From Callaeas wilsoni (Eukaryota; Chordata; Aves; Passeriformes; Callaeidae), in the NCBI GenBank assembly GCA_013398955.1, contig VWPU01017455.1:62001-126000 (forward strand): a stretch of DNA of 64,000 bases. The letters run 5' to 3'. Under the pieces are notes generated by a model. That model ran no database searches. It was given only the letters and a program-made list of their open reading frames with translations, and had not been told where the DNA came from. Within the stretch, counting starts at the first letter, position 1. The number at the start of each line of letters is the position of its first letter. Both the position numbers and the translations under genes were made by a program. Positions 51,001 to 60,000 of this stretch are shown here, in pieces.

Positions 51001-54000
51001 CCAGGGGTCACTTGTAACCACCAGGCTCAAGTCAGTCTCTGGCCAAGACTTCCCATTCCTTTGTTCCAAGCTGCTTGCATATCATTAAAACACATCATGC
51101 TTATCTTTTTTTTTTTTTTTTTTTTTCCCCCCCAGCAAGGAAACATTTTCATTGTGGACTATGAGCTGCTTGATGGTGTGGATGCCAATAAAACAGACCC
51201 GTGCACAATACAGTACTTGGCTGCACCCATCTGTCTGCTGTATAAGAATCTGGAGAAAAAAATTGTACCCATTGCAATCCAGGTGGGCTTGCTGTCAGGG
51301 TCTTTAGAGGGTCACACTGTTTGTTGTCTCATTTTAAACGTGAAGGACTTGGGGTTTCGTATTCTTTTTATATCTTTCAGCTTGGTCAAAAGCCTGGACC
51401 AGACAATCCCATCTTCCTCCCTTCCGATGCCACATATGACTGGCTGCTAGCTAAAATTTGGGTCCGCTCGTCTGATTTCCACATCCACCAGACAGTGACC
51501 CACCTCTTACGGACACACTTAGTCTCAGAGGTGTTCAGCATAGCTATGTTCCGGCAGCTGCCTGCTGTACATCCCCTCTTCAAGGTTGGTTCTTGCATGA
51601 AGGGAGGATGTATGTGGGCTAGGGTGGTTATCACATCAGTTGGACAAACCAAAAGGAAGTTCTGGTGATCGTTCAGCTGAAATATTTTAACTGGCTCTCA
51701 TGAAAGATAAGATACAGCTAAGCCACCAGGGTTTCAAACTTTACATCTGGCTGCTGTTGAATTCAATCTGAGAATTTTTCTTCTTTCATTATTTGTTTAA
51801 TTTCACAGCTCTTGGTGCCACATATGCGGTTCACAATAGCCATCAATACCAAAGCCCGAGAACAGCTTATCTGTGAATGTGGCCTTTTTGACAAGGTGGG
51901 TAAATCTCGTTGTGAATCTTTATTGTTCATGTCAGTTCATGGTTATTCATGGTTCTTTGTTGTTCTTCAGGGTTCCATATGTACATATCCTTTAATCATC
52001 ACATATTGCCTTGTTCCCTGACCTTTCTATTAAAGGGCAAACATAAGTTTTGTGCCGAGAAACTGACACACAGAAGTGATGCCTTGCTGTGTTAAGATGT
52101 TCTCTTTTCCCTCTAGGTAGCCAGATCAGAAATGGCCAATGTCAGTCAGTATCTCGCTCATTGCTGATGTGCCTTTGGGTTGTAATGTAGGAGTGCACAT
52201 ACATTCCTGCATGTGTATCCACAGAGTTAAGCCCCCAGTTTCTTATAAGTACTCAGTTATTCATCTGTGAGCAAAGGGATTTGTGATTGCAGATGGAAAT
52301 TTTCATCACAGAAAGACATGTAGGTAAGACAGATTTCTAAGACCACGAAGAGTGTTTGGATTCCAGCCTGTGTTCTTGAGTTGCCATAAGCAGCAGACCT
52401 GCTAGGACTGAATCTCAGCTTCATCTGAGTCAGTGAAACATAGCTGTATGTCCTCCCTTTATCGATGATTTGGGTAAGGGCTGGAGTGCATCCTCAGTTA
52501 GTTCACAGATGACACCAAGCTGGGTGGGAGAAATGGAATGCTGCATCTAGGAGCTGCAACAGCTTGGCACACAGCAGTCTCTATGACAACATGCTAGGAG
52601 CATGCTAGGGAAGTTTGGAGAGGTTTCAGAAGTCCTTTCAGAGAGGGAGGAGCCTGTGTTTCAGGACACCTCTGTCGCTGTTACACCACTGGCACCAGGC
52701 CAAAAATAGCTTCCTTGCTTCAGAGTTTTTCACCCAAGCAGAATAGAGAGGTTAAATCCAGACTCCTTCCTTTGTTGTCTGTACTCCACTGCTGACTGTG
52801 GAGACTTCGCATCCCTTTAAACAGAAGTGTCATGTCCATACCCCTTGCATGTGGGATTCGTGTGTGGATAAGACCTGCCTGCAAGAATCTGGAGTTACAG
52901 AATTTGTTGGTTCCAGTGTAGATGAACAACCAGCCAGAGGACAGTAAATGTAAGGTCACTAATGCTACAATGCTATACCATATGCTAGGAAAGCTACTTT
53001 TGGGAACTCTTGTGCAGTGATCATCTAAAGAGTTTTGCAGTGCTGTCTGTTGTGGACATGCTGTGTTTTTCAAATGTAACATATACTGAAACCCTGGCCA
53101 GTCCTTATTAGTAGCAACCCAGCAGGATTGATCTCCTGTTGTTATTTCCAGGGTGACTAAGGGTAGCCTGCATCCCTAAACTTTCTCCTAAGCTACTCTG
53201 TAACAGCACTGGCAGTTTAACTTAAGCCCTCTTCTGACACACTCAGGGCTGCGTTCCTTCACACATGCACTGGCTCTGGACCACAGGACTGCAGGAAGTG
53301 CCATGCTTTGGTGTTTCTGTACTTTATTAGTGTATTCCAGTATAAGCAGTACCTATGGTGCAGATGTGGGTATTAACAGTGATTCATGGGAGAGGTGTGA
53401 AATCCCTGAAGTCAAAATGCACAGTTCCAGTAGACCTCTGCAGTTTGGTACTTTGTATGGAGACGTGGTTTTCTCCTTGAAAAACAGATTCACCAGCATT
53501 CTGTATCCCATCTCCTGCAAATTTGTAAAGCCAGTCTTGGCACAAAGGGAACATAGTCTCCTACTGTTCTCATCTTGCTGTTCTTCCTGCAGGCAAATGC
53601 TACAGGTGGAGGAGGACATGTACAAATGGTGCAGAAAGCAATGAAGGATCTGACCTACAGCTCCCTCTGCTTCCCTGAGGCGATCAAAGCTAAAGGAATG
53701 GACAGCAAAGAGGATATCCCCTACTACTATTACCGGGATGATGGCATTAAGGTCTGGGAGGCTATAAAGAGGTAAAAGACCATAGTTCTAGATATTGGCT
53801 AATAAAGTCACAGAGACACAGACCTCATTTTCTTCCTTCTCACTTTGCTCTTCGTCACATCTTGTAAACGATAGCTGGGCTGCTAAGCCACGTAGTGCCT
53901 TTTCCATCCAGTATATCTCATCTGAGGAAAAATATTTAGTCAAGCACACACTCTTGAAAGACTGCTAATTCCTGCTTTTTTCAGTGCTGTTTTCTTGCAT

Positions 54001-57000
54001 TCTATATTTCAGAGGACCCTTTACAAGTATGTATTCTTCTATAGGATTTCACAGAAATTTAGTGAGTCAGAATTTAGCCTGCAAAAGGAAGTTAGTTATC
54101 TTTTTTTTTTAGCTATGCACAAGCCAAGAGAGGACTCAGTTCTCTGAGCCAGCCACGTGAGCTCATCAGGGTTCTTGTGGACTGAAAATACAAGCTTGGC
54201 TTCCATGATGGTTCTCTTTTGAAACTCAATTAGGTATAAACTAATTAGAAAAAACCTTTCTTAAAATGCCTTAAAATTGCAAAGTCTGAGTTTAATCAGG
54301 AAGGGCAGCAATTCTGAGTAAGGAGAAGTACTGCAAAGCTGCTTGACCACACAAATGTGGCTCCTTTTCAGATCTGAAACACTGCTTCGGATGATTTATG
54401 TGGTTTTTATTCTGCAGTGGTATTAAATTTAAAAAACAATGTATTTTTGCATGGCATAAGTTGCTTACCAAATATGCAGCTGTTTCTGATCACATGACTT
54501 TTGAAAAGCATGTTCATTAAAAATCAGATCTTTTGTGTACACAAAGTGGGAGTTTTATGATGCAAGCACAATGTTGAAAGTTCTGGGGACATCTTTGTCT
54601 CTTGTATTTTCTCTGTGTATTGACAAGGGCTTATCTTGCAGTATTTCCTGCAATTGTTAGTGCCCATTTGAGAGAAAAGGAAGTTGTAACTTTGCTGTGG
54701 TTGCTTTCTTCATGCAGTCCATTCTTTTTTGTCCTTCTTCTCTTTCCTGTATTTTTTTTGCGGATTGAGATATGCCTTTCAAATATCAGGTAGTACTTAG
54801 TCAACTCAATTCAGTTTGACTGTTTGTGGGTGTTAACCTTTCTGGAGGATGATGTTACACTGCCTCAAACTTGGCTGAGAGTTGCCAATATTTGGTTTAT
54901 AAATGGTGTGGACAGTACCCTTTTAAGTGTGTGAGATTCTGACCCATGAACCCACGGTCATGCATGTGTCTGCTCACCAGGACTCTCCTACACTCTGCAG
55001 GGGTATCAGTCTCCCCTTTTTTGATGAAGTAACTTCTATCCCCAGCATTACTTCACATATGGTAGATGGCCTAGACCTAAGGAAGTTGATAAGGTCGTTT
55101 CTATAGAAACAATGAGTCTCACAAGGCAAATTTGTAAACTCCTCTAATCCTCTTCCTACTTCTGATCTAACTGCACATAGATACATCAACCCAAGGATAC
55201 TTGAGCCCAAAAGGTCTCACCCACACTTCATATACTAATTTCTGTTTGTGTGGAAAGGGGTCTGAAATACTGCCATTTTTTGAGAGAAGGATCCCCTTCC
55301 TGTATCACCTGGCACCAGTGCCTGATGCGTGGAGACAGAGCTCATGGAGAGCAGCTTTCTCTCGCATGTTGCAAAGTTTTTGTTTTCCTTTAACTTCCTC
55401 TGGAAGATAAAATTACTTAAACTTTTCGTGTTTATGCAGTTGTTTGTCTGCCTCAGTCACAACTCTTGATTGGCTGATAGGAACCATATTAACAGATTTG
55501 TAAAAGTCTCCAAATTGGAAGAAATTTATGAAATGTAGAAATTTACATTTTATTAAGGGATAAATCTCTACTGGATAACAATTCTTAATCCCATCAGCCA
55601 GCTTCTACAGTCAAGTGTTTCACCCTATGGGTTGTTGTCAAAATATTTAGCAAGAGATTATAAGTACCTGCAGAGCCAGCAGAATATCTCAGCACAGCTC
55701 CATTAACCAGTCAGTCAGTCATGAACTGTAGTGTTTCAGGAAATCAGGATTACCTATTTTCCCTGCTTTCAAAACTACTTCTGTTATCTTAGTGTTTTGA
55801 GAGCCTTTCTCTCAGAGGTGAGCTAGCCGTGGAAGCTTTTATAGGAAGAGGGATCTTGAGAAGAGGAACTGAACAGGAAGGAGCTGTCTGCTGTAAACAG
55901 CGGGCATAGGAAATAGCTCTAGACCTCTTCTTCCCGGGAGAAGTTTCCTGGGCCACTTAAGTATTTCACAAAAAGAATGTCCAATGGGAGGGGTCAACTA
56001 CTGGCATTCAAGAGAAGCTTTGGAGTGTCCCACATGAAGGGTATAGTACTGGTATCACAATTTGGGAACCCCACTGCCCACGGAGTGTGGGAGCCATGTG
56101 GATATGCAAGAGGGAGTCTGTATGGAGTGAGGAAAGGATGTAGATGTGATGACAGCGGTCTGTGCAGGAGCAAAGCCTCAGATAAGAGAGTGAAGTGCAC
56201 AGGATTGTTCAGAGGTTGCAGTGTGGTCCAGGAACTTTTTGTTGGGGGAAGAAGTGATGATGCAGTCCTAAATGAATCAAAGTTTCCTCTGTTCATTCCC
56301 ACTGCTTGTAGGAAGGAGATAGGAGGGTTTTGAGGCCTTTCCTTGCCCTTCTGTCTTTCCCTATGTAGCATCTGCAGGGTCAGAAGATCATCTTCTGGAA
56401 TGGCAGACTTGCATTCTACTTTTCATTTTGTTTTGTTCATTCGTTCCTGTCCGCAGTTTTGCAGAGGATGTAATTCACATCTACTATGAGAGCGACGAGG
56501 TGGTGTGGGAGGATGTGGAGCTCCAGGCCTTCGTCAAAGACATTTACGTCTATGGAATGAGGGGTGTGAAAGCCTCAGGTAAGGTCCTGGCCCAGCCAGG
56601 TCTGCAGCTTGTCCAGTCCCCACTGACAGCAGTGCTGCATGCACAGCACAGGTTAGAGACCCTCTCTCTTCTTAGCCTGAAGATGCTCAGTTTTATGTGT
56701 GAGACCCTGGATCAGGACATCTCTCAGGAGACAACTCCTTCCTTTGACCCAGATTCCCATAATCAGCTTGGGCAACTCATGTAATTTCTCTACACTGGGG
56801 ACAGGTCGTTTGACTTTGCTCGTGCTTTAAGCATTAGGGGGCATGTCTGTGTGTGTTGGAACCACCAGGCAGACTGATAAAAATCAAGGAGCAGCGAGGC
56901 CCCTTGAATCCTCTCCTCCAGACCTCACACCAAATAAGAACATGTAAGAACCTCCTCAGGAGTATATTGCTGCATTTCATTTGTTCAGCATTTTAGAATT

Positions 57001-60000
57001 TAGCATTTAAATTTAAATTTAAATTTAGCTTTCTAAATGCTAATTTAGCATTAGCATTTAGAATAGTTCATCATTGAACTATTCTCCTCTCTTTAAGAGA
57101 AGATACTCATAATTATTTCCAAGAAATATTTCCCTTTGCTCTGTCTCCTCTCACTGCCTCTCTTTTCTTGCAAACCATTACTTGGCCATGGGAGCTCTCA
57201 TCCATAACATGGCTCCGTTCGCCCACCTGAGTAAATACTCCTCTGTCTTTCCCTAAACATGTTGCTTTTCTCTTCCACTCACATTTTTTCCAAGCAGATT
57301 TTCAGGAATTTATAGAGGTGACTGGGGATTCTTTTACTGTCCAGTCTGATTTACATCGGTCAACACACCTGTTGGCCAGTGACCTAGGGCAGATGGCTCT
57401 GGTGTTGCACACACACATTGGAGTGTCAGATGTCCAGGCAAAACTGTGATGTTTCCAATCATTACTGGTATGTTCTGGTGGATAAAAGGCTTCTGGGCTC
57501 TATCTGCCTGGCCAAGAAAAGGTTCATTTTTGTTTGTCTAGTTGTCTCTTAGCAAAAGCTTAGAAATGTTCCTCCTGGTAGGAACTTCATGCTTAACCTA
57601 AGCATCTTGATATGGGACAAGTACTGAGCCTTTCCAGGGCTCCAGCTGGGATGGGATGCTACAAGCACCACTGGTGGTAGGACTGCCACTACAGGTGGGA
57701 AGCCTACCAGGCTTGCAGCATCTCTTTCTGCACTGCTGCTGCTCTAAGGGTTGTGTCATAGAGCAGGGAGACTTGGCAGGGTCTGTAATGAATGGGAGGA
57801 GGCTAAATGAGGGAGGCTATGGCACCTGTTTCTTCCCTGGGAGGGTTGCTGCGATTGGGAGAATGCCAAACTCCTTTAAAAATGAGCACGGTGTACTTAG
57901 AATAGCAGGATACAGGAGGGGATGGCGCGTCCTCTCCTCTTTGGGCTTGGTGCTTTGCCAGAGGTACCTCTTCCCTCTCGCAGGCTCAGTTCACATCTGC
58001 ATCAGGTTGGTGGTGGAGATCTGAAGCAGCTGGCACAGGCAGCCTGGGCAGGGGCAGCTTGCTCCAGGGTGCTAACAGGTCTGTGGGTATACTGGGACCT
58101 GTGGTCACGCTGGGCTGGGACAGGGAGTAGAGCACAGGACTGTGATTTAGTGAGGATGGGAGAGATACAGGCCTGGGGTTGCTTCAGTTGCAAAATACTT
58201 CCCTAGTCCCTGACTATTCTGTTTTTTCTTTATATAACTCTGATTATTCTCCTTCAAAGACAGCTTAATGCAACTATTTCTGTTCCTCATTCTGTTGTTT
58301 GTCTTTCAGAAGTTCTCATTTCCTCACTTCCCGTTTCAGCGAATAAACTCTCCCTGCACTCTTTCTTGCAATATACTTGATTGCTGAACCTCAGACCTTT
58401 ATAAATACAAGTGAACAGTCGCTTCCTCCTTGGCATGGACCTTCCTTGCTTGCACTGCCAGACTGAAGAAAAATGGAGCATCTGAGGTCCCTGCCCTGGG
58501 GACTCTGGGAGTTCCTTGCTGCAGGGTAGGTAGGACAGGGACACTGTTTTTTAAAGGCATAATTATACTCTTTCTTTCCCTTATGGAACGCCACATACTT
58601 TGCAAACAGTGGCGATGCCTCACAAACTTGTATGAGGTCAGGCTGTTTTTACAGCTGCTCAGCCAAGGCACAGAGAGGTTGAGGAGCTCCTGTTAGACCA
58701 CACAGCAAGATTCATAGAATGCCCTGCTCTTCAGTGACTGCTGCATGGCCCTCTAACCCATGGTTTTTGATTACTGCTGGGTATCAGGGTTACTTCATTG
58801 CTGGGTTAAGCTTTTTTCTCCCTCATTTAGGGTTCCCTAAGATGATCAGGACACGGGAGACACTAGCAGAATATCTCACAATGATCATGTTCACTACATC
58901 GGCTCAACATGCAGCTGTGAATTTTGGTCAGGTAGGAATTTGTGGGAAGACTGTTCTTCTTTCTGGGCTGGGAGGTACATCTACCAGGGCAGGGTCTGAG
59001 AAGCACTTTTTAGTAGATGTACAGAATTACTTTACTTTTTCTGGTCAAAATAACTGCAGAGCCATCTACAAATACCTGTGAAGTCTGTGGAAACTGAAGT
59101 AATTTGGAAGCTGAGAAAGGCATTTCAAGTCCTACATATGTACCAAAGATCGGATTAGGGATTCTAACTTGTATATTTTAGTTTTGTTGATTTTATTATG
59201 GGAATAATTTTTTTAAAGCATTTAAATGGCATTGCTGCTCATTTCTTGACCTTACAAGCCAAGTAGCAACTTTGAGCTTCCTCTGTGATGTTTGATGTGT
59301 CACATACTGATAACCTGTGTTACCCCTGCCTGCCTTGACTGATACATATCTGCCCTGGAACTATAGGAACAACCTGCCTTTCAAATGCTGTTTCTTTCAA
59401 CATCAGGGTGTTTTGGAAAGCAGATTTAACAGCCAGAAGCAAATCACTTTGTCAGTTACGGAGCTTTTTCAGTGAGTGGGTGGTCAGTCACTGGAGCAGG
59501 CTCCCCAGGGAAGTGGTCACAGTTCCAAGCCTGTCAGAGTTCAAGGAGCATTTGGATGATGCTCTTAGTCTGATGGTTTAGTTTTAGGTAGTTCTGCAAG
59601 GAGCAGGGAGCTGGACTAGGTGATCCTCATAGGTCCCTTCCAACTTGAGATATTCTATGATTTTATGAGCTTTTTTTCTTTTTTTGGCATGTTCTTGCTT
59701 CAGGCATAGGTGGTTTCTGAGACATGATCTCAGAGATAAGCAGAGAGACCATCTTTCTTATGGTGGTTATTTCCAAATACCCCACATCCACTTTCTATGC
59801 TGACCCTCCTGTCCACCCCTGCAGCTCAGGAGCCCTGGAGAAGGTCTGGAATCTGTTGTCTAATGAACCCACACTATTGCTGTGACATGTCCATGACCAG
59901 GGACCTCTGCAACTATTCCCTTCTAACTTGTCTTTACAACTGATTGAGACAGCTCCCAGTGCCCCCCTCAGAAAATCCTGTCTGTCCAAGTTCCACCGAG

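Larger units (their letters stand above)
56579..58830 (+). other. ALOX5: ALOX5 intron 11
   Basis: The intron is 2.25 kb. It holds an AT-rich hairpin cluster (57000-57084) and a MIR-like remnant (58641-58710). No genes are recognised. Confidence 0.8.
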
